From Brucepastera parasyntrophica (GTDB taxonomy: Bacteria > Spirochaetota > Spirochaetia > Treponematales > Treponemataceae): a stretch of DNA of 64,000 nt. Under the pieces are notes generated by a model. The model did no database searches, was not told the origin of the DNA, and saw only the letters and a list, made by a program, of their open reading frames with translations. The number at the start of each line of letters is the position of its first letter. Position 1 is the stretch's first letter. Positions 7,856 through 16,698 of the stretch are shown here, in pieces. Location: contig NZ_CP084606.1 of the NCBI RefSeq assembly GCF_022376835.1, positions 1,296,501 through 1,360,500 on the forward strand. Reading direction: 5' to 3'. Made by a program: the position numbers and the translations under genes.

Positions 7856-10419
7856 TCAAAGATTCTCCATCTTCAATTCGGACTGCTTTGCAGGGCGGTA
7901 CAGGTAAAATCCCTGCAGATCAACAGCGCCGAAGGTTTTGCACTGTTCGTACTGAAATTCAGTTTCAATACCGTTTATGCAGATTTTCTTGTGCATGGAA
8001 CGGCTCAGCTTTATTATGATTTCAATGAATTCCCTTGAGTATTCTTCATTGATTGTCTGCACAAAAACGGAAGAAATTTTTATAATATCTATCGGAAGAT
8101 CTCTCAAATGCAGAAAGGAAGAGTTCCCGCCGCCGAAATTATCCAGAGCTATTTGTATACCCCTGCTGCGGAGCTGTTTGCAAACCATAAACATGCGTTC
8201 ACTGTCACCAACAGCAATACTCTCGCTGATACTGATAATAATGTTACGGTAATCTACGCCGGTATCATCAAGGATATTTTCGATCCTGTTTACAATTTCT
8301 TTCTGGTTAAACTGCTTTGCCGAAAGATTGATTGTTACGGAAAAATCTTTTTGCCCCGTCTGGTTTATTTTCATACATTCCCGGGCGGCGCTCCGGAGGA
8401 CATACTCACCTATGGGAATCATAAATCCGAGATATTCAGCTAACGGAATGAATTCATTGGGCAGGATGATATTATCATAATCGTACATTCGGAGCAGGGC
8501 CTCCATACCGGTTATATTTCCTGATTCAGCTGAAACAATGGGCTGGTAATGAACTTCAAAGCCTTCAAAATTATTATTCATTGCCTTTCTGAGAAGCGAT
8601 TCCATCCGGGAACGCTGGACAGCCTTATCATTATATCGGCTCTGGTAGTATTCATAATTATTCTTGCCCCGCCGTTTTGCTTCATACATGGCAATATCAG
8701 CGTGCTTTATGATTGTTTTCCACTCTTCATCCTTTCCTGAAAATTCTACTACCCCTATGCTGAGCGTACAGTAAAACTGTTTATCAAGAGCCTGCCAGGG
8801 CGTGCCGGACCGCTCCAAGAGTATGCGCAGGTAATCCGCCACATTACCGATATTTTCATGATTAATCAGTATAACAAATTCATCTCCGCCGAATCTGAAA
8901 ACCTTATTCGGTTCGCTGAACATTGTGTTGAGAAAAGCCGCAAAAGATTTCAGGATGCCGTCTCCGTAATCATGTCCGTAACAGTCATTTACGACTTTAA
9001 AGTCATCCATATCTATAAAAAAACACAGCCGGATTTTCCCGATATGGCGGATTGTTCCATTGCTTCCTGCAAATCAACATCGCACCGGAAACGGTTCGGC
9101 AATCCGGTCAAATGATCCAGAAAAGCCTGCCGCTCAATGGCGTCTGCATACAGTTTTTTCGCAGTCATATCATAACAGGTTACGAGCCGGACCATCTGTC
9201 CGTCAATCCAGGGGATAATTTCTTCATCGACGGCAAGCCATTCATCCGTTTTGCCGCAGTATGTTTCATAGATTTTATTACCGGAAGAAGGTTTATTTAT
9301 AAATGAATAAGCCGGCGAAGGATTGCCTGCGCCGGAAGCGGCCGGAAAGTAATCCATTCCCGGTTTACCGATACAGTCAGTTCCAAAAGCCTGCCTGAAT
9401 GCTCTGTTCGCGAATATGATTTCTCCTGACCCGAGATGTTCCGCGAAAATATAGGAATCTATATTATCCAGCACAGCTTCACAGGTTTTCCGTGAAACTT
9501 CAAGCTGATCGGCGGCGCGCTGCCTGACCAGAACAGTAGAGATAAGGTTTGAAATATTTTTTAAAAACCGTGCGGTATCCTGATCCCATTTCCGTTTTAT
9601 AATACAGTCATCAAAACATATAAAACCGTAGCGCTGCCCGTATAAATAGACTGCAAAAATGGCCGCAGCGATGACTTCCTCTTTTTCAAATTCACCGGCG
9701 CTGTTTTCAGGAATTTCGCTGTAATTTACGAGCATGACTCCGGTACTTTCCATTGCCTTGTATACTTCGGGAATATCAGTCGTATATGAAATAACATCAT
9801 TCATTGCCTTATAGGAAGGAATTCCCTTATTGCACCATTCATAGACAACCCTGCAGGTTTTCTTATCAGGAGCATCCTTAAAAAGAAGGACCCTGCTTGT
9901 GTCAAGATAAACCCCTGTCCTGTCCAGAGTAATTCTGATTGCATTATCCAGATCGGAATCATGCAGACTCATTAAAATATCATTAAGAACCAGCTGCTGT
10001 TTGTAATAGTCTTTAATCAGCAGCTGTCCGGATTCCGACTGGGAATTGCTCAGAATTACCGTATCATAGCAGTAAACCTGTCCATTACTGTCCCTGTTTG
10101 CCGTATTATATTCGGTTATGGGAACGCTGTCCCCGCTTTTTGTAATTATCCGGTAATACAGCCGGAATTCATCAATCTTCCGGCTCTCATAATCATTAAT
10201 GGTCTGGACCAGTACGGTTTTGTCATCAGGATGCACAATATCAAACCACTGAATGGCGCCATCCATAAATTCTGTTGTGGTGTATCCGTATGTTGTTATG
10301 GTATTATTAACATACCAGGTCCGCCAGCCATTTTCTTCTTTTGAGAGGCGAAAAACAACAGCAGGGACATGTTCAAGAATTTCTTCCAAATCCTGGTTTG
10401 CTCTGTTCTGGGTTTTCAT
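7856..10419 (-). CDS. PAS-GAF-PAS-GGDEF-EAL signalling protein, frameshifted
   Basis: Read from 10419: a PAS_3-type fold (residues 1-130), a GAF-like region (about 140-300), a second PAS (about 315-430), then a GGDEF domain starting HLTGLPNRF. This frame stops at 9013. The same domain resumes one frame back at MDDFKVVND and runs through FGGDEF to an EAL domain, about 854 residues in all. The break is a T7 run (9017-9023 on the plus strand) where eight bases would restore the frame. The GGDEF motif is intact. The EAL domain has DNFGGG instead of DDFGTG and NGIE instead of EGVE, so phosphodiesterase activity is doubtful. No transmembrane segment is visible, so it is probably cytosolic. Confidence 0.82.
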
Positions 10420-10562
10420 ACCGGGACCTCATAATGGGTATTCCGTAAGTTATGGTCAATCAGGCCCTTTCTCACTGTATATCTTGACTGCGGGAGCCTG
10501 GAATATGTCTGTATATTAATATGTTGTTTTTTTATATACAAGTATTATTTTTTATTACCATG

Positions 10563-12767
10563 TTACTTTTTCAGTGTTTTCTTTCCCTGTTTTTTTCCGG
10601 AATTATTGCGTTCGTTCATCTGCTTTATCTCTTCCATTTTTACCGGATCATAAAATCCGTCTTTCCAGTTAAACCGGGAAAATTCCGATAAAACCTGTCC
10701 CTTTTTGTATGAGTCCATAACCATCCGGTACTGGTTCTTTTTGAGCCGGGTTTCGGACAGATCAATAAGCTGATGCCTGAATCCGGCTTTTTTTATGGAA
10801 GCGGCCTTATCCGTAAGGGAAAAGGGTACATCTGGAAACACATACGATCCATCATCGGTAGAAATGGTGGTAAACACCCCCTCCTGCCTGTCTGAAAACC
10901 AGGTTGCCTGATAACTCGCCGGAAGAGAAAACCTCATGCGGAACAGGGCGGGATAGGCAAAAAGAGTAACCATAACCCGGCTGCGGGCCGGTGGGGCAAA
11001 GGTTTTTTCAAGATTTTTCCGTGAATTTTCGAGGGGCGTTATAAAAAACTGCAGCCCCTGCCCGATTAACCAATCGACAGCCCAGCGGTTGAACGTATAT
11101 AAATAAGGGCCGGCAATACGCTTAACATCATATTTCCGCAATAATCCGATATGGCCCGGGTTATTTAAAATGAATTGGGAAAAACCGCGTTTTATAAGAG
11201 CTTCGAGTATGCCGTCAAGCTCATCTTCCTTATTCTGGGGAAAAAACGGATTAAGAGAAATAATGATATTGTCCCGGGCAAAAGGAAGATTCCCGGCCTT
11301 TTTTTGGGTATGAGCGGGTTCTGAACCGGTGAGCGCAGGAATTGTACGCGAATTCAGTTCGATAATCGCACGGACCGGCCTGTCAGGGAGAATTGTATAC
11401 AGTTCGTCGATTTCGGAAACCTGCACATACAAACCTTCAGGAAATGCCTGCGCATCCCGACCCTTCCGTTTTGGAGGAGACGGAGTGTCCGTTTTTTTCT
11501 CCTTTACGGCCTTTGAAAAATCAATCTGAAGGTCAGGTATTGGTTCTCCGCCGGGCTGACTCCGGTACGGCGACAGATCCCTTGGTAGCAGGTGAGGATA
11601 ACGCTTTGTCATATTTTTTGTCTGGAGCAGGTAAACTGAATCTCCTGTTCCGAATCCGGCGGGAATATCTATCCATCGTTTATTCTTTTCAATAACAACT
11701 TCCCTTATTTTATGACTTTCACGTCCCGAATCATCTTTTTTATGCAGCCGTATTGAATCGCCTTGTTCCGGTTCATATCCGTCATTTTTCAGACAGGCAA
11801 AAGACATATCGTTTTTGGTAGTAATTCTGTCAATTTTACCAAGCGATAATCCCGTACCCCCGGCCTGATCAGGGTTTAAAACATCTTCAGCTTTTTCAGA
11901 ATCATACCAGTAACGGGTTTTTGCCCGGGCGAAGTCATTTGCAAGTATTCGCCGGGCTGTTTCAGCGGCATTTTTCCGGTCGCTCTCCCAATTGTCAAGC
12001 ATATAGCGGTAAGCTGATACAACGGTACCCACATATTCAGCGCTTTTCATTCTTCCTTCTATCTTAAAAGAATGGACGCCTGCCTGAACAAGATCCGGAA
12101 TCCTGTCTATAAGCTGAAGATCATGAGGGGAGAAAAAGTATCCTTCACGGATTCCGTCAGGATTTTCAGCGGTATAGAGCCGCCGGCAGGCCTGGGCGCA
12201 AAGGCCCCTGTTAGCCGATTTACCGCCGAGAAAGCTGGAAAAAAGACATAAACCGGACTCGCTGACACAGAGCGCACCGTGGACGAAAACCTCAAGCTCG
12301 CAGGAGGTTTGCTCTTTTATACTCTGTATTTCAGGCAGATTCAGTTCCCTGGCCAGAACTACCCGCGAAACACCGGCCCGGCTCAGTGTATTTACAGCCT
12401 TTGCGCTGGCGATATTCATTTGTGTCGATGCATGGATACGCAGTTTCGGATAACAGCTCCTTATCATATTGAGGACGCCAAAATCCTGGACAATCAGTCC
12501 ATCCGGACCTATTCTGTTCAGATAGCCTAAAAAACGGTACATCCGCTCCATTTCAGATTCCATGGAAACAGTATTTACCGTTACGAATATTTTTTTGTTT
12601 CTTTTATGAAGGGCTTCAACAGCGGCTTCAAACTGTGACCACGCAAAATTTGAGGAACGCAGGCGGGCATTAAAACTCTTTAACCCAAGATATACGGCGT
12701 CAGCACCTTCTCCAATTGCTGCATCAAGTGCTTCCGGACTTCCCGCCGGTGCCAATAATTCTGCCAT
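10563..12767 (-). CDS. U32-family protein (RlhA/YdcP-like)
   Basis: This 734-residue protein has the U32 'collagenase-like' fold: MAELLAPAGSPEALDAAI at the N-terminus, DAVYLG, the HASTQMN motif, and the Cys set GALCVSESG, LCLFSS, GLCAQACRRLY that ligates an Fe-S cluster in RlhA-type enzymes. Length and the C-terminal DUF3656-like half fit RlhA, which hydroxylates a cytidine of 23S rRNA, better than the short YhbU/UbiU forms. Cytosolic. That it is RlhA itself is inferred; other U32 branches act in ubiquinone hydroxylation or as peptidases. Confidence 0.85.
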   Translation of the reverse strand: MAELLAPAGSPEALDAAIGEGADAVYLGLKSFNARLRSSNFAWSQFEAAVEALHKRNKKIFVTVNTVSMESEMERMYRFLGYLNRIGPDGLIVQDFGVLNMIRSCYPKLRIHASTQMNIASAKAVNTLSRAGVSRVVLARELNLPEIQSIKEQTSCELEVFVHGALCVSESGLCLFSSFLGGKSANRGLCAQACRRLYTAENPDGIREGYFFSPHDLQLIDRIPDLVQAGVHSFKIEGRMKSAEYVGTVVSAYRYMLDNWESDRKNAAETARRILANDFARAKTRYWYDSEKAEDVLNPDQAGGTGLSLGKIDRITTKNDMSFACLKNDGYEPEQGDSIRLHKKDDSGRESHKIREVVIEKNKRWIDIPAGFGTGDSVYLLQTKNMTKRYPHLLPRDLSPYRSQPGGEPIPDLQIDFSKAVKEKKTDTPSPPKRKGRDAQAFPEGLYVQVSEIDELYTILPDRPVRAIIELNSRTIPALTGSEPAHTQKKAGNLPFARDNIIISLNPFFPQNKEDELDGILEALIKRGFSQFILNNPGHIGLLRKYDVKRIAGPYLYTFNRWAVDWLIGQGLQFFITPLENSRKNLEKTFAPPARSRVMVTLFAYPALFRMRFSLPASYQATWFSDRQEGVFTTISTDDGSYVFPDVPFSLTDKAASIKKAGFRHQLIDLSETRLKKNQYRMVMDSYKKGQVLSEFSRFNWKDGFYDPVKMEEIKQMNERNNSGKKQGKKTLKK

Positions 12768-12822
12768 ATCCGCCTCCGTATTGGCTTATCTTACCCCAAA
12801 TTGCCCCTTTCTGCCTATAAGT

Positions 12823-13878
12823 TTAATGGGGTTCATTTACTTTTCCCGGTGAATATTTTCCGGTTGCACAGAACTTCCAGTCTGGAGCTCCGTTGCTGTC
12901 ATCCGAATATTCATTCCGTCCGAGGCTGCGGGTCGTCGCGCTCGAATTCGGCATAACCACCGCGTCTTCTGTAAGCGCGGAAGGATGCCAGGCTCCCGTT
13001 TCAGCGGCCAGCTCAGCATACTTTTTTACCGTATCATTCGGCCACACTTCGGATCCTTCCTGAATGCATAAAACAGCATCCATAATCCGCCCATTTTCCC
13101 TTTCACGGACAATGATTACGCTGGTTGGTTTAAGCGGAACCTTGTTCGGAATATGAACAGCCCAAAAATCCCTGGCGTGGGGAGAAGCCTCCGTACCGCC
13201 TGAAATGATCTCCGTTGTTATTTCATCCAGGATTCCGTCTTCGATAGAGCGAAGATGCAGAATTATAAACTCCCCTGCCGTAACCTCAGCAGCCGGAAAT
13301 ATATATGGATTATCGGGATTCATTGCGTTAAATACTTCAATCCCGCTCAGATTTCCCGATCCAAGCACAAGAAATTCTATATATTCAACTTTGGGTTTTG
13401 AATATACAGCCCGCAGTTCATTTATCAGTAATTCTGCAGGACAGTTATTGTAACCTGAAAAAGGAACGGAAAAAGAAAGCGTATTGCCTTTTTTATCGGC
13501 CACCAGCGCGGATAAAACGGCTTTTGCTCCAGTTTCCATATCATACTCAAGAAAAAAACTGACTTCAGAAGCCTCCTGCTCATCAGGAAAAGTTATATTA
13601 AGATTTTCAGGGTTTTCATTTGCGGTCACCGCGCGGGCTGATAGTATTTTAACCGGACGGGAAAAAACAGCCCGCAGTTCTCTCCCGCCTGTGACCTCAA
13701 AGTTTTCCAGCTTCGGGATAGTTATATCACCTCCCAGAATAGTCAGAGCTTCCTGATGGACCATACAGGAAGCAGTGAGCACGCATAATATAAAACATAA
13801 AATTAACCCGGACAGGTTTGTCAGATGGCCGGCCAATGCAGGCGGATCCCTGCAGATAACAGAAAAAAGATTTCGCAT
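12823..13878 (-). CDS. Lipoprotein, possible lamin-tail-like domain
   Basis: The start is placed at ATG 13878, preceded by AGGAGG eight bases away; a longer reading from 13917 lacks such a site. A hydrophobic segment ends in a lipobox-like LTASC, so this is probably a lipoprotein. The middle (LLINELRAVYSKPKVEYIEFLV, then LSGIEVFNA and AGEFIILHL) resembles a lamin-tail (LTD) beta-sandwich. It ends with SLGRNEYSDDSNGAPDW, a motif common in LTD-type exported proteins. The cargo or partner is unknown. It is divergent from the next gene. Confidence 0.7.
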   Translation of the reverse strand: MRNLFSVICRDPPALAGHLTNLSGLILCFILCVLTASCMVHQEALTILGGDITIPKLENFEVTGGRELRAVFSRPVKILSARAVTANENPENLNITFPDEQEASEVSFFLEYDMETGAKAVLSALVADKKGNTLSFSVPFSGYNNCPAELLINELRAVYSKPKVEYIEFLVLGSGNLSGIEVFNAMNPDNPYIFPAAEVTAGEFIILHLRSIEDGILDEITTEIISGGTEASPHARDFWAVHIPNKVPLKPTSVIIVRERENGRIMDAVLCIQEGSEVWPNDTVKKYAELAAETGAWHPSALTEDAVVMPNSSATTRSLGRNEYSDDSNGAPDWKFCATGKYSPGKVNEPH

Positions 13879-13946
13879 TTTATTACCTCCTGCTTTTTTA
13901 TCAGGAGTATCTCGCATTTTGGCCTGATTTCTGATACTTTTTTTAT

Positions 13947-14360
13947 ATGAAATTCAGCATATATAAACTTCTTTTGCATAAAGATATATCAGTTCCGGAT
14001 GATAAGCCGGCTGATGACGGCACACTTGAAATTATGGAATACTATTCGTCTGTCAAAAAGAATAACCTTGAACCGGACCGGAAGGAACATCTTTTGGGTG
14101 AAGGGAAAAAAACAGGGATTATTCCGGCAGGGACATACCTGTTTTCACAGATACCCGCAGGCGATTTCAAAATTAACGCTGACAGACAGGACAAATTAGC
14201 TGCGGAAGAAAAATGGCGGGAGGTTTCGGAAGCGATCTGGCTCGAATCATTATGGATGAAGAAAGAATTTAAAAACGACAGGATTCTGGTACGGATCCTG
14301 TCGGAAGATTCAAAAACAGTTTTTCAGATTTTCAGGGAAATCATTGAAGAACAAAAATAA
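13947..14360 (+). CDS. Conserved small cytosolic protein, function unknown
   Basis: This 137-residue, soluble, charged protein has no signal peptide or membrane segment. It opens MKFSIYKLLLHKDISVPD and has an acidic, helix-rich C-terminal half (ESLWMKKEFKN, FREIIEEQK). No family was recognised with confidence. It is transcribed alone, divergent from the lipoprotein gene, with a strong terminator right after the stop. Confidence 0.65.
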   Translation: MKFSIYKLLLHKDISVPDDKPADDGTLEIMEYYSSVKKNNLEPDRKEHLLGEGKKTGIIPAGTYLFSQIPAGDFKINADRQDKLAAEEKWREVSEAIWLESLWMKKEFKNDRILVRILSEDSKTVFQIFREIIEEQK

Positions 14361-14393
14361 AATACTCCGCCGCAGAGTAGCGGAGTATTTTTC
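14361..14393 (+). terminator. Intrinsic terminator
   Basis: AATACTCCGC and GCGGAGTATT pair (10 bp) with a 9-base loop and a T-run after. It sits directly behind the small ORF ending at 14360. Confidence 0.85.
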
Positions 14394-14411
14394 TCTCCCG
14401 TGAAATTGGTC

Positions 14412-14504
14412 TCGGGTTTAATACCAAAGCAGCAGGGTATTAGCAGGTCGCGGAAGCGGCCGTTACATACCTTACAGAACCAGCCGCAGGCTGATTAAAC
14501 CCTC
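14412..14504. ncRNA. Multi-branch structured region, possible small RNA
   Basis: An outer stem GGGTTTAAT (14414-14422) pairs with ATTAAACCC (14494-14502). It encloses AATACC/GGTATT (14420-14441), which competes with the outer stem for three bases, and a terminal hairpin CAGCC-GCA-GGCTG (14481-14493). It lies between two convergent genes. No known RNA family was recognised; it could equally be a dispersed repeat. Confidence 0.3.
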
Positions 14505-14517
14505 GTTTCGAATAAAA

Positions 14518-15198
14518 TCAGAACCGGAAGGTTTCAACCATATAACGTATTGAGCTGCCCTTTTCTTCATACATCTCTTTTTCAATAATGAAGACAACGG
14601 ATTTACCTGTGTTATCGGTCACAATACGGCGGATACCATAATTGCTTACGCCTGGCCGTTTATAACCAGGAAGCCCGACTGTCCTGGTTGTTACCTTCCC
14701 GGAGGAATCGGTAATCTGTACGGAAAGATAGAACGAAGACTGGACAGACGCTCCCCTGCCTGATGTAAGTACATTCATGGTTATTTTATAAACATTTCCC
14801 GTTTCAAAGTCCCTGAAAGATATTTCTTTCAGATTCATGCTCTCTTCAGTTTCGACATACAGCGGGCGCCCCGCATTGCTTCCGTCAACCACCAGTTTTT
14901 TCATAAAATCCGCGGTATTTTTCTGCAAGGAGGCAAAAACTATACGGCCTTCCTGCCCGGAGGTTTTCGAGTCCGGGTTGGTTGAAAAAGTCCCGCCGGG
15001 AATAAACTTATTTGTACTTACATCGACACAGAATATATCCGCGTAGGCCTGAAACCGGGTATCGGTTATTCCATATTGCCCGAAAGTATATGTTTTCCCA
15101 TCAGCCGAAAAACCCAGATCCATAAAGGTAGCGACATCACCTGCGTGTACAAAGGCTGTAAAAAAAACACCCAAGAACAGTACTGCCAGTTTCCGCAT
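14518..15198 (-). CDS. Predicted secreted protein, DUF2259-like
   Basis: The start is set at ATG 15198 by GGGGAGGATC just upstream; a longer frame to 15237 has no such site. A signal peptide (MRKLAVLFLGVFFTAFVHAG) precedes a 200-residue beta-rich domain with FADGKTYTFGQYG-like sequence (here FSADGKTYTFGQYGI) and ADIFCVDV, which matches the DUF2259 family of predicted secreted proteins well represented in treponemes. It is periplasmic and of unknown role. It ends in the aromatic VETFRF. Confidence 0.7.
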   Translation of the reverse strand: MRKLAVLFLGVFFTAFVHAGDVATFMDLGFSADGKTYTFGQYGITDTRFQAYADIFCVDVSTNKFIPGGTFSTNPDSKTSGQEGRIVFASLQKNTADFMKKLVVDGSNAGRPLYVETEESMNLKEISFRDFETGNVYKITMNVLTSGRGASVQSSFYLSVQITDSSGKVTTRTVGLPGYKRPGVSNYGIRRIVTDNTGKSVVFIIEKEMYEEKGSSIRYMVETFRF

Positions 15199-15411
15199 AT
15201 ACGATCCTCCCCTGAAATAATGAACTTTTCCCGTCATTACCAGGATTTTTACTGCAAAATCCTATTATTTATTCCTATCCGGCGTAAAATAAAACACACA
15301 GACCGGAATACTTACATATCGACAGAAAAAAGGGCCGGCTTGAGCTTTATGAAAAAATTTAACCCATATTTCCGGACGGAAAAGACCCGTGTTCCGATTT
15401 TTTCATAAAAA

Positions 15412-15443
15412 TAAAAAAACCGCGCCTGAATAAATGCGCGCGG
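15412..15443 (-). terminator. Intrinsic terminator of the sugar transporter operon
   Basis: On the minus strand CCGCGC pairs with GCGCGG and is followed by seven T plus another T-rich stretch, about 85 bases past the gguB stop. The remainder of 15199-15526 holds one more palindrome (15469-15494) and no gene. Confidence 0.7.
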
Positions 15444-15468
15444 GCCTTTTCATACTGTATAATCTTTA

Positions 15469-15494
15469 AATGAACCTCCCCGGGGAGGTTCATT
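15469..15494. repeat. Perfect 26-bp palindrome AATGAACCTCCCC/GGGGAGGTTCATT
   Basis: The two 13-base halves are exact inverse complements with no loop. It lies between gguB and its terminator on the minus strand. It may be an mRNA 3'-end stabiliser or a protein-binding site; the sequence does not decide. Confidence 0.7.
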
Positions 15495-15526
15495 CGAGCG
15501 GAAATGTATTAAACCTGTCTTTCAAA

Positions 15527-16687
15527 TCAGATTTTTACTCTGCGGGACCGGACATCAAACAAAACCGCAATAACAAGAACGAGACCGCGCACAATATACT
15601 GATAAGAAATACCGACTCCGAGCAGGTTCATTCCGTTTGACAATGAAGACATTACGATCGCGCCGATAATGGTTCCCGTAACCTTGCCTACGCCGCCGGA
15701 AGCTGAAACGCCGCCGACATAGGCGGAAGCTATGGCATCAAGTTCAAAACCGTTTCCTGCCGTTGTTGTGGCCGACTGGAGCCGGGCAGTATACAGAATT
15801 CCCGCAAGGGCGGCGAGGGCGCTCATTGAGGCAAAAACAAACATGGTTACCGCTTTAACCTTGATACCGCTCAGTTCGGCAGCTTCGGGGTTCCCTCCGA
15901 TTGCATAAATATGGCGGCCGAGTACGGTATTATTCATAAAGAAATGGTATATCGCGACAATAACGATAACAATAACCACAGTCCATGAAATTCCGCGGTA
16001 TTGCGCCAACTGCCACGCGAAAAAGAGAATGAGCAGGGATATAAATACAAGCTTTCCTATAAACATATCAAGCGTTGATGTTTCAAAATTATATTTTTTC
16101 CGTTTTTCGCGGGTCCTGATTTCATTTATAATAAAAGCTATAATCGCGACAACGCCGATAATCAGGGTAAGAACATGGGTTCCGCTTATGTTGAAAATAT
16201 CGGGAATAAACCCGTTTCCCAGAGCGTTAAAGAACTTATTGGTCACGATAATGGTCCCGCTGCCTTCCGTAAGGCGGAGAAGAGCGCCCCGGAAAATAAA
16301 CATACTGGCAAGCGACACAACAAACGCGGGGACGCCCATAAAAGCGACCAGCCAGCCATGATACAGCCCAATAACAATACCCACAGCGATAGCAATAATA
16401 AATACAAATACAAGGGGAACATTACCCATTCTCATCAGTACGGCTGCGATAGCTCCGATAAAACCCGCGACAAAGCCGACCGACAGATCAATGTGCCGGA
16501 TTATCAGAATGAGAGTCATTCCAACCGCAAGCACGGCAACATAACCGGTTTGATCGAACAGATTACTTAAATTGCGGGGTGACATAAAAACACCGCCGGA
16601 CAAAATAGTAAATAAAACCATAATTACCAAAAGCGCAATATACATTCCGTATTCACGGGCATTTTGCTTCAGCATTTTTATATTCAT
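15527..16687 (-). CDS. gguB: Sugar ABC transporter permease, GguB/XylH type
   Basis: This 386-residue BPD_transp_2 family permease has about ten membrane segments. The family marks DLSVG (in HIDLSVGFVAG), GVPAFVVSLASMFIFRG and GGNPEAAELSGIKV are all present. An insertion between the middle helices (KYNFETSTLD) fits the longer GguB/XylH branch. It pairs with the ATPase 11 bases upstream and imports a pentose or hexose brought by the ChvE-like protein. Confidence 0.9.
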   Translation of the reverse strand: MNIKMLKQNAREYGMYIALLVIMVLFTILSGGVFMSPRNLSNLFDQTGYVAVLAVGMTLILIIRHIDLSVGFVAGFIGAIAAVLMRMGNVPLVFVFIIAIAVGIVIGLYHGWLVAFMGVPAFVVSLASMFIFRGALLRLTEGSGTIIVTNKFFNALGNGFIPDIFNISGTHVLTLIIGVVAIIAFIINEIRTREKRKKYNFETSTLDMFIGKLVFISLLILFFAWQLAQYRGISWTVVIVIVIVAIYHFFMNNTVLGRHIYAIGGNPEAAELSGIKVKAVTMFVFASMSALAALAGILYTARLQSATTTAGNGFELDAIASAYVGGVSASGGVGKVTGTIIGAIVMSSLSNGMNLLGVGISYQYIVRGLVLVIAVLFDVRSRRVKI

Positions 16688-16698
16688 TCTGTACCCCC

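Noticed and set aside
14412-14504. An integron attC site
   Set aside because: The outer arms GTTTAAT/ATTAAAC do not match the GTTRRRY core, and no integrase or cassette array is visible.
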